A stretch of 64,000 nucleotides of DNA, from contig JALOCJ010000003.1 of NCBI GenBank assembly GCA_023227825.1, positions 1-64,000 on the forward strand, written 5' to 3'. The position numbers were made by a program, and so were the translations under genes. Below the pieces are notes generated by a model, which made no database searches, was not told the origin of the DNA, and worked only from the letters and a program-made list of their open reading frames with translations. This document shows, in pieces, positions 1-8,273 of this stretch (its first letter is position 1; the number at the start of each line of letters is the position of its first letter). The DNA comes from Candidatus Cloacimonas sp. Lineage in GTDB: Bacteria; Cloacimonadota; Cloacimonadia; Cloacimonadales; Cloacimonadaceae.

Positions 1-114
1 TAACCCGTTAACCTGTTAACCCTTTGGTGATTGCTTCCCCAAAATTCGCCCCCAACGCTCTATTTTAACCTTGTCGACTCACCTGTTAACCCGTTAACCC
101 GTTAACCTATTAAC
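1..114. repeat. Tandem GTTAACC-type short repeats, left block
   Basis: The ends of this stretch are built from 8-10 nt units of the form (C/T)GTTAACC or TATTAAC. The same motif, preceded by the same TTGTCGACTCACCTGTTAAC lead-in (here from about 73), recurs at 583-654 on the other side of the small gene at 144-497. No coding potential was seen. GTTAAC is itself a palindrome. The function is unknown. Confidence 0.7.
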
Positions 115-143
115 TAATGGGTATATCGTAATGCGCAAGAATG

Positions 144-497
144 TTATTTATTGTTTGCCTTAATAAGACCAAGAAGCTGCCGTTTTACCGAAAGAGCAAG
201 TTCTTTACATTTATCAGCGTTTTCGTTTTTCGGAATAAATTCCAGCATAGTAGCTATATCTATTTGGGTATTTAATTCGGTGATTGAACCCAGGGCAATG
301 TTTAAAAAGTTCAGTAGTTCTGCTTTAGTTTTTCTTCCGCAACCTTCGGCAATATTGTAAGGAACAGAATTAGCAGCTCTTTTCATTTGAGAGGTTAAAC
401 CCCATTTTTCCTCATCAGGAAAATTCTTTGTAATATTATAAATCTCTTTCACCAGAAGTAAACTGGATTTATAAACTTCCAATTCCGTATGCATCAT
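144..497 (-). CDS. Four-helix bundle protein (23S rRNA intervening-sequence / S23 type)
   Basis: A 117-residue protein of the four-helix-bundle family first found in intervening sequences of 23S rRNA genes. The family pattern is visible: LEVYKSS at the N-terminus, a central LTSQMKRAANSVPYNIAEGCGR stretch split across helices 2 and 3, and a helical C-terminus rich in Leu and Lys. Full family length is about 115-125 residues, so it looks complete. An AGAGGT ribosome site lies 9 nt upstream of the first of two adjacent ATG codons. It stands alone, flanked on both sides by GTTAACC-type repeats with a shared lead-in, which suggests a self-contained cassette. No rRNA sequence is seen nearby. The biochemical role of the family is not established. 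Confidence 0.85.
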   Translation of the reverse strand: MMHTELEVYKSSLLLVKEIYNITKNFPDEEKWGLTSQMKRAANSVPYNIAEGCGRKTKAELLNFLNIALGSITELNTQIDIATMLEFIPKNENADKCKELALSVKRQLLGLIKANNK

Positions 498-582
498 TAT
501 ACTAGCACCTCTTTTTGCTATTTTTCACTCTCATTCTCTTACATAGCTTCCAATAATTTCGACCTCAACACTCTAATTCGGC

Positions 583-654
583 GTTGTCGACTCACCTGTT
601 AACCTGTTAACCCGTTAACCTGTTAACCCGTTAACCTATTAACCCGTTAACCTA
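583..654. repeat. Tandem GTTAACC-type short repeats, right block
   Basis: A second block of alternating CTGTTAACC, CCGTTAACC and CTATTAACC units, introduced by TTGTCGACTCACCTGTTAAC exactly as in the left block near 73. It abuts and slightly overlaps the 3' end of the minus-strand gene ending at 652. The block could have arrived together with the four-helix-bundle gene as a direct-repeat-flanked cassette. Confidence 0.7.
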
Positions 655-3600
655 TTTCAGCAGCAGCATTTTTTTAGTCAGGGTAGTGTCATTCATCTGT
701 AATTTATACAGATAAATACCGGAAGCAACATTATTTCCCTGATTATCTTTTCCTTCCCAAATCAATTTATGTTCCCCGGATAAAATATTATCTTGAAGCA
801 GGGTTTTAATCAGCTGTCCTTTCAGGTTATAGATATTAAGAACAGCAAACCCTTTTTGTTTCGCTGTAAAAGATATAGTGGTAACAGGATTAAAAGGATT
901 GGGATAGTTCCGCAGGTTACAAACAGGAATTGGCAGGGTCTCATCTTCATTGGCAACATAATTATCGGGCCAGGTAGTAGTAAATTTAAGCGCCAAACCG
1001 GGGGTCAAAGTAGTTGCCGTTACAGGATAAGTATTAGCGTGGGTGTAAGTTAATCCGCGTAATTGATTATGGTCTTCAATTCCTACTGTGCAATAGTTGG
1101 TAGTTATTCCGGGATTATCAACGGTATGATATTGAATTACAATATCGCCATCCTGTTCTTGTTTGGGATAGAGAATAATCTGGAATTTTTCCATAGAGGC
1201 AGCGGGACCCAAATCTATGGTATATTGGTTGTAAGCTTTGTTCCATTCAATGATATAACGATTATTGGCAGAATCATACCAATAAATAATACGCATATCA
1301 GCAAAGATAGGATTGCCCGATTCATCTACACCAGTTTTCATACCTTTAAGGTCATCCCAATAGCCAGCAACCATAGCATAAGGACCTAAGGCAGCAGGAA
1401 TATAACAGTTATAGAAATCGGATTGATCTGTAGGAATGAAAGAAATCCAACCATTGGTGGACATTGTAACGCTAATATAATCAACACCGTAAAAACGGAA
1501 AGTGAACGGTAAAGGAATGGTCATCACAGAATCATCCTGGCTTAGGAAAACATTACCCAAAAGGTTACCCCCTTCAGGATCAAGTTCCATCCATTCATAA
1601 ACGGGAGTTGAAGAATAGCCGAGATCAGTAGAATCGTAAGCAAAATAACCATATTCATCGGGTCCGGTTGGATCATCCGTTCCCGGTATGCCAGCTGTAA
1701 TTGCATAAAAACTACAGTAACTATAGCCGCCTGCATTAGTAGCATCAAAACGCAGAGGGATATTATTTCCGGGAAAGACATCGTTCATTAAAGTAATTGT
1801 TGCTGTAAATTGTTTAATCTCATTGGGAGCTAAAGAACCTATTGCGACAGGATCACTTTGAGCAACTGCCGCAGGTGTAAGTGCCTGAATTTCCAAAATA
1901 ATATCTTCCATAGCAAAATTGCCCAGATTAGTAACCGTAAAAGTGATGTTATTTGCCTGTCCTATCTCTAAAACACCATCATAATTAATCACCTGAATTT
2001 TAGCTCCACCGGCAACTAATTGAAAAATGCAAGTAAGGGAAGGATTATTTAAAGTGACAGTAAAATCAATTATTGCCCCGGGTTTTATAGCTCCGGTAGT
2101 AAGGAAACTGAAATTTACGGGTATAGTTATTTCCGGATTAAAAGAAGTGATAGCAGCATTGGGATTATCAATCACAACTGCTGAATGATTGCAAGAAAGA
2201 TGAACAGTTATATTATTATAAATCTGGCTGGAGAAATTTTTTAACTGCAGGGTAAGGGAATAGGACTCATTCGGAGCCAGAATAGTATTAGCTAAACTAT
2301 TAGAAACAATACCGATAGTGGCATCTGCCTGCAAAGTTAGTTGTCTTACCAAAGGAATATAATTCTTTTTGCTGACGGTTATGGTTAAATTGCCTTCTAC
2401 ATTAGGGTCTACAGGCAAAATAGCATAACCATTTTCAATGGGAGCATAACTGAAGTTGATGCCGTCTTTGGTTCCGGAAACTATTCCACTATTTAGGTTA
2501 GGGGCATTTATTCTGATAAAACTATCGCTTTGCTGAAAAGTAAGTCCCCCGGCAATAACGCTTTCCGGAATCTGGTTGGGTATTAAAACCCACATATTCA
2601 AGCTGGGATCACTTAAGATATTATACACATGAAAGTAAAAAGCAACATACTGATTGGAGCCCAGATCATTAGGGAAATTCTTGTAGAGTTCTATTTTACC
2701 CATCAAAACACTGGAACCGAAACTACGCACACCCCAATCCAAAATACTGCGAAAAGCACCACTAGCAATAGAATTATTCAATCGGGTTTTAGTATGTAAA
2801 TCGGAAGGACCCACAAAAGCAATACAACCACCAGGATTGGACATTGTTCCCATACGCATCCATTTTTCGCCAAAACTCGGGTTTACAGTATTGGCAAAAT
2901 CGCCTGTATTACAGACAATAGAATATACAATCGGCATTTTGGCACTGTTAAAAGTATTATTCAAATCCGGAATGTGAAAAGCAGGATAGTGCCAACCGTT
3001 AGCATCACCCCAGCCGCGATAACTTATAAATTGGACACCTTGATTGATGGATTGTTGAATAGCACTTGTTCCAGGATAAGTTGGAGGACAAAAAACAGAA
3101 TCCACTTGAGTATAACCAAAATTCAGCATTTTATTTCTCAACCATTTAGACATATAAATTGGAGTAGTAGGCCTTAAATCACCTTCAGCATAATTTCCAG
3201 CAACAGTTAGGGCTCTTTTCATCCAAGCTGTATCTGTCATAAAAGGGGTTTTTTCATAGGCAATAGTTTTATTGGTCATTGTAATAAATTCACTGGCATC
3301 GGCAAAGGAAAATCTACCCACCAGCATTTCGGGAAAGTAATCATCTCCTTCCAGCATAGTATAATAATTATCGTCTGCATCATTTTCCGCATATTCCGGA
3401 GAGGTAATATAATTAGTCGGTATAGAATAAGTTCCGGTAACATCACCCCAAAGGAAAAGATGGTCCCATTTATAGGTCTGATAATGAATAGCAATATAAT
3501 TTTTGATGTCCTGAGCGGTGGAACCGATATCTGATTTATTCACAGTATAAACCTCAAAGCCGAGGGATTTTTTCCAGGCGATGAAATCATTTTGATAGTT

Positions 3601-4173
3601 TGTTAATTGGCTGTGAGTTATAATCAGCATTTTAGGACGACTGAAAGGTATATCCCTCAGGTAGGATTCTGTAAAATTATCTGCCAGAGCTTTATAGGCA
3701 TCAATAAATGCAGGGGAAAGAGAGGCAGGAATTTGAACAGGATTATAGCCCATCAAGGTAAAATTGAGTTCATTCAGAGTGCGGATAATATTGTTTTCCG
3801 TAATTTGAGTTTCTATCCGAATTGTGTAACCGCGCATTTCTCTAAAAGTGAAACCATGCACCAGAGAAACCGCGTTTTCTATATTTTTCCATTCATTATA
3901 TAAATAATTGCCTTGCGTGTCAAAAACATTCCAAAGCATAGCCGATATTTGCAATTCCGCTTCCGCAAAAGGAAAGGCAAGGGTTTTGGTGATAATAGCA
4001 TTATTAACAGTTTCACTAACTTCAGTATCTATTTCCTCAAGCAAAACCGGTTCTTGCCTTAAGCCCTCAAAATGTGCTTGTAAAGTTGAACTATTACAAG
4101 AAAATGTCTGCAGTGTAGTTGCGGTTAATAAACTGCAGGCAAACAGGATCAGGATTAATATATATTGCTTCAT
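652..4173 (-). CDS. Secreted gingipain-like (peptidase C25 family) protein with T9SS sorting tail
   Basis: A 1173-residue exported protein. It starts with a signal peptide (MKQYILILILFACSLLTA). A propeptide-like region follows, then a C25 region (about residues 180-530) with MLIITHSQLTNYQNDF, LFLWGDVTGTY and VCNTGDFAN. Next come Ig-like or CARDB-like beta domains, and a C-terminal type A sorting tail (NYPNPFNPVTTISF ... NVASGIYLYKLQ) used by the type IX secretion system. The nucleophile Cys region (SIVCNTGDF) aligns with gingipain ACVNGDF. The catalytic His motif GHG, however, reads GWG (SYRGWGDANGW), so proteolytic activity is doubtful unless a nearby His (GWHYPAFH) substitutes. The gene is monocistronic and divergent from the lipoprotein gene at 4348. 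Family assignment is firm, activity uncertain. Confidence 0.85.
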   Translation of the reverse strand: MKQYILILILFACSLLTATTLQTFSCNSSTLQAHFEGLRQEPVLLEEIDTEVSETVNNAIITKTLAFPFAEAELQISAMLWNVFDTQGNYLYNEWKNIENAVSLVHGFTFREMRGYTIRIETQITENNIIRTLNELNFTLMGYNPVQIPASLSPAFIDAYKALADNFTESYLRDIPFSRPKMLIITHSQLTNYQNDFIAWKKSLGFEVYTVNKSDIGSTAQDIKNYIAIHYQTYKWDHLFLWGDVTGTYSIPTNYITSPEYAENDADDNYYTMLEGDDYFPEMLVGRFSFADASEFITMTNKTIAYEKTPFMTDTAWMKRALTVAGNYAEGDLRPTTPIYMSKWLRNKMLNFGYTQVDSVFCPPTYPGTSAIQQSINQGVQFISYRGWGDANGWHYPAFHIPDLNNTFNSAKMPIVYSIVCNTGDFANTVNPSFGEKWMRMGTMSNPGGCIAFVGPSDLHTKTRLNNSIASGAFRSILDWGVRSFGSSVLMGKIELYKNFPNDLGSNQYVAFYFHVYNILSDPSLNMWVLIPNQIPESVIAGGLTFQQSDSFIRINAPNLNSGIVSGTKDGINFSYAPIENGYAILPVDPNVEGNLTITVSKKNYIPLVRQLTLQADATIGIVSNSLANTILAPNESYSLTLQLKNFSSQIYNNITVHLSCNHSAVVIDNPNAAITSFNPEITIPVNFSFLTTGAIKPGAIIDFTVTLNNPSLTCIFQLVAGGAKIQVINYDGVLEIGQANNITFTVTNLGNFAMEDIILEIQALTPAAVAQSDPVAIGSLAPNEIKQFTATITLMNDVFPGNNIPLRFDATNAGGYSYCSFYAITAGIPGTDDPTGPDEYGYFAYDSTDLGYSSTPVYEWMELDPEGGNLLGNVFLSQDDSVMTIPLPFTFRFYGVDYISVTMSTNGWISFIPTDQSDFYNCYIPAALGPYAMVAGYWDDLKGMKTGVDESGNPIFADMRIIYWYDSANNRYIIEWNKAYNQYTIDLGPAASMEKFQIILYPKQEQDGDIVIQYHTVDNPGITTNYCTVGIEDHNQLRGLTYTHANTYPVTATTLTPGLALKFTTTWPDNYVANEDETLPIPVCNLRNYPNPFNPVTTISFTAKQKGFAVLNIYNLKGQLIKTLLQDNILSGEHKLIWEGKDNQGNNVASGIYLYKLQMNDTTLTKKMLLLK

Positions 4174-4347
4174 TTATCCTCCACTAATATTATGTAATTA
4201 TGGTAATATGCAATAAACCTTCCAACCGCAGCAATAATTTTGGGCTTCAAATATTTTACGGAAATTGGCAAAAGAATTGCTTTATTTTATACTTCCTAAA
4301 GAGTTGGGCTGGAAAACCCTGATATTTAGAAGTTTAAGGAACAATAA

Positions 4348-5256
4348 ATGACTAAAAGAAAACCCGTAATAATTATCCTAATGACTTTGTTGGCTTTAGT
4401 TTCCTGCGGTAAAAACACAGTTCTGAATCCTGATGATAATGATCCTACAGCAATCAGTTTTGGAACTTTGAACACGCTGGATATAGTTACCTGGAATTTG
4501 AAAACCTTTCCGGAAGGAACTGATTTAGCTTCCCTCAAACAAATGATTTCAGCGTTGAATGCGGAAGTTATAGCGTTTCAAGAAATTATGGACTATAATG
4601 CCTTTATGGATTTAGCTGCTGAAATTCCCTACTATTCTGCCTGTGTTTATTCTGCCACTGATAGCTATCGTCTTGCCTATATGTATGATACAAGGTCTGT
4701 TACGGTTAATAATCAATACTCTATTTTAGAGAATGACAGCAATCCTTTTCCGCGTCCACCATATATCCTGGATATAACCTGGAATAACAATAACTATATT
4801 CTTATAAACAATCACTTTAAAGCATACGGAGATAATTATATTGATGAAAATGATAGCTGGGATGAAGAAATGCGTCGTCGGCTTGCTTGTCAGAAACTGG
4901 AGAACTATATTTCTACCACTCTACAGGATAAAAAAGTGATTGTCTTGGGCGATTTGAATGACCAGATTGCCGAACCGGATGACTATAATGTTTTCCTTAG
5001 TTTTTTGCATAAACCGGAAGAATATTACTTTGCTGATATGCCGATTGCTCTTTCACCAACTTATTCTACTGTTTCTTATCCAATTTCGTTAAGCCATATT
5101 GACCATATTCTGATTACTAATGAACTTTTTTCGGATTTTGAAAATGCAGGAAGTTATTGTAGAACTATTTTGGCAGAGAACTGGATGCTGAGCTGGAATA
5201 CTTATTCTTCTACAATTTCTGATCATAGACCTGTAGGTATTCGTATTTCCCAATAG
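4348..5256 (+). CDS. Endonuclease/exonuclease/phosphatase family lipoprotein
   Basis: A 302-residue protein with a lipoprotein signal (LLALVSCGKN), so probably anchored to a membrane outside the cytoplasm. Motifs of the metal-dependent EEP fold (DNase I/exonuclease III type) appear in order: DIVTWNLKTFP near residue 50, IAFQEI near 79, VLGDLND near 199, SHIDHILIT near 250 and SDHRPV near the end. Catalytic Glu, Asp/Asn and the final Asp-His pair all look present. The likely reaction is phosphodiester hydrolysis, but the substrate (nucleic acid, phospholipid or sugar phosphate) cannot be told from sequence. An AAGGA ribosome site precedes the ATG. It is transcribed divergently from the C25-like gene and converges on the YitT gene. 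Confidence 0.85.
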   Translation: MTKRKPVIIILMTLLALVSCGKNTVLNPDDNDPTAISFGTLNTLDIVTWNLKTFPEGTDLASLKQMISALNAEVIAFQEIMDYNAFMDLAAEIPYYSACVYSATDSYRLAYMYDTRSVTVNNQYSILENDSNPFPRPPYILDITWNNNNYILINNHFKAYGDNYIDENDSWDEEMRRRLACQKLENYISTTLQDKKVIVLGDLNDQIAEPDDYNVFLSFLHKPEEYYFADMPIALSPTYSTVSYPISLSHIDHILITNELFSDFENAGSYCRTILAENWMLSWNTYSSTISDHRPVGIRISQ

Positions 5257-5471
5257 CAATAAGGATGAAACAGATTATACTGATTTATACGGATTTGGGA
5301 TTTTTGCTTTTTACAGCTAAGGAGTCATTTGTAAGATAGGAGTTATTAGTCCTCTTTGCCATATTGGTTGGAAGGTAGGAGCAAATTTATTTCAACAGTA
5401 ATGACACCTCACATCATTCATCATTTTTCATTTTTATTTCATTAAGCACTTTTGCCAAGTAGCATTACGGA

Positions 5472-5520
5472 CTCATTGCTCACCCAATACGGATGCCATC
5501 CGTAATGGGTGAGCAATGAG
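5472..5520. terminator. Large perfect hairpin between convergent genes
   Basis: Arms CTCATTGCTCACCCA and TGGGTGAGCAATGAG (15 bp) enclose a second stem TACGGAT/ATCCGTA with a GCC loop, separated by one A/A mismatch. It lies between the stop of the plus-strand gene (5256) and the stop of the minus-strand gene (5540). A bidirectional transcription block is the simplest role. There is no long T-run, so it may instead be a palindromic repeat element. Confidence 0.55.
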
Positions 5521-5539
5521 TAAGCAATGCAATTAGGGA

Positions 5540-6493
5540 TCATTCACTCAAATTTAAACTGCGTGACTTAAAGCCGTATCCCAAAACATCATACACATCC
5601 ATAATAATCATAAAGGCATCAGGATCAGCATCTTTTACAATATCCGTCAGCAAAGGCACCTGACGACGGTTTAATACGACAAAAAGTATTTTAATATCTC
5701 TCTGATGATAACCGCTAACTCCATTCAGATAGGTTACTCCGCGTTCCAGTTTTGTAAAAATATCATTCCGAATATCTTCTGTGGCATCGGAAATGATATA
5801 AGCGCCTTTAATGTAAGGAAGACCTTCACTCACCAAATCGGTTATTTTTACTGTAATAAAGAGGTTTACATAACCCCAGATAAGTAATTTGGGGGATTTG
5901 AATATAATCGCTACAAGTAGGATAATACCTGTTTCTACAATATAATAGCCGGTCCCAATTGATAAATTTGCCTTTTGTTTTATTAGGGCTACAGGAATAT
6001 CTGTTCCTCCGGTTGACCCTCTAAATCGGAAAATAAGTCCTAAGCCGATACCCAAAAGAACACTACCGGCAATAGCACTAAGGAGAATATCTTCAGGACC
6101 CAACATAGCGTAAATCCGGCGTCCATTCAAGATATGAGTATAGGGCTTCAGGTCGGCAATAATTCCCATTTTATGAAGAGCAGGAAAACTAAGTAAATCA
6201 GTCATTACAGAGCTGACAACCATTCCATATAAACTTTTACTGCCGAATGATTTACCGATAAAGATAAAACTGATTATAAACAATGGAATATTGATCAGAA
6301 TCATAGACACACCATTCGGTATGCCAATAAAATAATACAAAATTTGAGATAAACCACCTACTCCTCCAGGAGCCATATTATAGGGCAATAAAAACCAGGA
6401 ATAACCCATAGCGAAAAAAATGGAGGCAAAGATAATTCCCACAAGGCGTCCTATTTCTCTTTGCAGATATTGTTTTTTAGTAATCTTTGGCAT
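5540..6493 (-). CDS. YitT family membrane protein (DUF161 + DUF2179)
   Basis: A 317-residue protein with an N-terminal membrane half of about five or six hydrophobic helices (IIFASIFFAMGYSWFLLPYN, MILINIPLFIISFIFIG, ILLSAIAGSVLLGIGLGLIF, IVETGIILLVAIIF) and a C-terminal soluble domain (residues about 225-310) of the DUF2179 type (AYIISDATEDIRNDIFTKLERGVTYLNGVSGY). The GGVGGLSQILYY and RGSTGGTDIPV segments are family signatures. The transport or sensing function of YitT proteins is unknown. A good AGGAGAG ribosome site precedes the ATG. It is single, divergent from the kinase gene at 6603. Confidence 0.9.
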   Translation of the reverse strand: MPKITKKQYLQREIGRLVGIIFASIFFAMGYSWFLLPYNMAPGGVGGLSQILYYFIGIPNGVSMILINIPLFIISFIFIGKSFGSKSLYGMVVSSVMTDLLSFPALHKMGIIADLKPYTHILNGRRIYAMLGPEDILLSAIAGSVLLGIGLGLIFRFRGSTGGTDIPVALIKQKANLSIGTGYYIVETGIILLVAIIFKSPKLLIWGYVNLFITVKITDLVSEGLPYIKGAYIISDATEDIRNDIFTKLERGVTYLNGVSGYHQRDIKILFVVLNRRQVPLLTDIVKDADPDAFMIIMDVYDVLGYGFKSRSLNLSE

Positions 6494-6602
6494 TTTTTGT
6501 CTCTCCTAAATTCTTGACTAAAACATCATCACTAAATCTTTGGTTTAGGTAAAAATAAATTTATAAATCTCCCTTAATTGAGGGAATAACAGGAAATAAC
6601 AG

Positions 6603-8264
6603 ATGATTTTAGACATTCGCGTAAACGGAACAAAACACACACTGCTGGAGCTAAATAAACCTTCTCCACTTTCAGAAATAATAAAAAAAACGAATATAGA
6701 TAAAACCTGTATCTTAGCCACTAAAATAAATCATCGGGAATATGTCAATGAAGATTACACTCCAGACAGAGAAACCCTTATTGATTTTATTACTTATCTT
6801 CATCCTGAGGGCTATAGAATTTATCAGGATAGTGCCATTTTTATTATGGCTAAGGCATTGCATACATTGATGGGAACAGAACATTCTCTGGTAGTGGAAC
6901 ACTCTATTGCCGACGGTGTTTTCTGTGAGGTCTTCAACACGCAAAATTTTACAGAAGCGGATTGCAACCGTCTGAAAACAGCAATGCAGAATATTGTGGA
7001 AAGTGATATTCCCATAGAAAAAATTTTGGTGAAGACAGATGAAGCATTGGATATTTTTAGTGCTATGGGTCGTAAAGATGTGCTAAAGAATTTGAAATAT
7101 CACTATCAGGAAAATGTAGAAATTTATCGTTGCGGAAAATATTACGATTGTTTCATCCATCCTTTGGTGGAAAGAACAGGGAAGATAAAGACCTTTGATA
7201 TTGTTTATCGCTCTCCTGGCTTTATTTTACGCTTTCCTGGTCGGGATGAAAAAATGGAACTTAAACCCTTTAAACTTCCTCATAAACTCTTTGCCCTTCA
7301 TCAGGAACATGATAAATGGCTGGATATTTTACGGGTGCACAACATTATAGATATCAATAAACTGATAGATAATTACGAAATTTCTGAATTTATTCAGGTG
7401 GAAGAGGCATTGCACGAGAAAAAAATAGCAGAAATTGCTGCTGATATTGTAACTAAACAAAATGTAAAACTTATTTTAATTGCGGGTCCTTCTTCTTCAG
7501 GGAAAACCACCTTTGCCAAAAGATTGGGAGTTCAACTTCAGGCATGTAAAGCCAAACCGGTAGTTATTGGAATGGATGATTACTTTTTACCCCGGGATAA
7601 GACCCCCCGTAAACCGAATGGTGAATATGATTTTGAGTCCATATATGCTATGGATTTGGAATATTTGAATCTGCAAATGAACCAATTGCTGGAAGGTGAA
7701 CAAATTGAATTACCGCGCTATGATTTTACCAGAGGTGTTCGTCGACACAGTAATAATTTTGTAAAACTTGCTTCTAACAGCATAATTATTATGGAAGGTA
7801 TTCACGGTTTGAATGAGACATTAACTGCTTCCATTCCTGCTAGCAGAAAAGTGAAAATTTATGTTAGCGCTCTTAATCAGTTGAATATAGATAATCATAA
7901 TCGGATTTCTACAACAGATTGCCGATTGCTGCGGAGAATTATTCGCGACCATCGTTATAGAGGTTATAGCGCTGAAGAAACACTAATGCGCTGGCAGGAT
8001 GTTCGCGAAGGAGAAGATAAAAACATTTTTCCCTATCAGGAAAATGCGGATTATATGTTCAACAGCAATTTAACTTACGAAATTGGTGTAATTCGTAAAC
8101 ACGCCTGGAAATTACTGTTAGGGGTCTCTCCTTCTTCTTCTGCCTATATGGAAGCCAAGCGTCTTTCTGGTTTAATTGCTAAGTGTAAAGATATTGCTGA
8201 TTCCCTGGTGCCCTATAATTCAATTATCAGAGAATTTACAGACGGCAGTATCTTCCGTTATTGA
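6603..8264 (+). CDS. Uridine kinase-like nucleoside kinase with N-terminal TGS/ThrRS-like region
   Basis: A 553-residue cytoplasmic protein. Residues 1-65 resemble a TGS-like domain. Residues about 70-200 resemble the second additional domain of threonyl-tRNA synthetase (ALHTLMGTEHSLVVEHSIADGVF). From about 285 there is a P-loop kinase of the uridine kinase/phosphoribulokinase fold: Walker A GPSSSGKTTFAKR near 294, GMDDYFLPRDKTPR near 325 and ELPRYDFTRGVRR near 375. This architecture is known in bacterial proteins annotated as nucleoside or uridine kinases. The expected reaction is ATP-dependent phosphorylation of a pyrimidine nucleoside, but the role of the N-terminal half is unclear. It ends 9 bp before mutL and is probably cotranscribed. 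Confidence 0.88.
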   Translation: MILDIRVNGTKHTLLELNKPSPLSEIIKKTNIDKTCILATKINHREYVNEDYTPDRETLIDFITYLHPEGYRIYQDSAIFIMAKALHTLMGTEHSLVVEHSIADGVFCEVFNTQNFTEADCNRLKTAMQNIVESDIPIEKILVKTDEALDIFSAMGRKDVLKNLKYHYQENVEIYRCGKYYDCFIHPLVERTGKIKTFDIVYRSPGFILRFPGRDEKMELKPFKLPHKLFALHQEHDKWLDILRVHNIIDINKLIDNYEISEFIQVEEALHEKKIAEIAADIVTKQNVKLILIAGPSSSGKTTFAKRLGVQLQACKAKPVVIGMDDYFLPRDKTPRKPNGEYDFESIYAMDLEYLNLQMNQLLEGEQIELPRYDFTRGVRRHSNNFVKLASNSIIIMEGIHGLNETLTASIPASRKVKIYVSALNQLNIDNHNRISTTDCRLLRRIIRDHRYRGYSAEETLMRWQDVREGEDKNIFPYQENADYMFNSNLTYEIGVIRKHAWKLLLGVSPSSSAYMEAKRLSGLIAKCKDIADSLVPYNSIIREFTDGSIFRY

Positions 8265-8273
8265 GGTTATAAA

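Noticed and set aside
5257..5539. Possible tRNA or small RNA in the intergenic hairpin region
   Set aside because: The stem-loop is a simple two-stem palindrome with no cloverleaf or tRNA-like signature.
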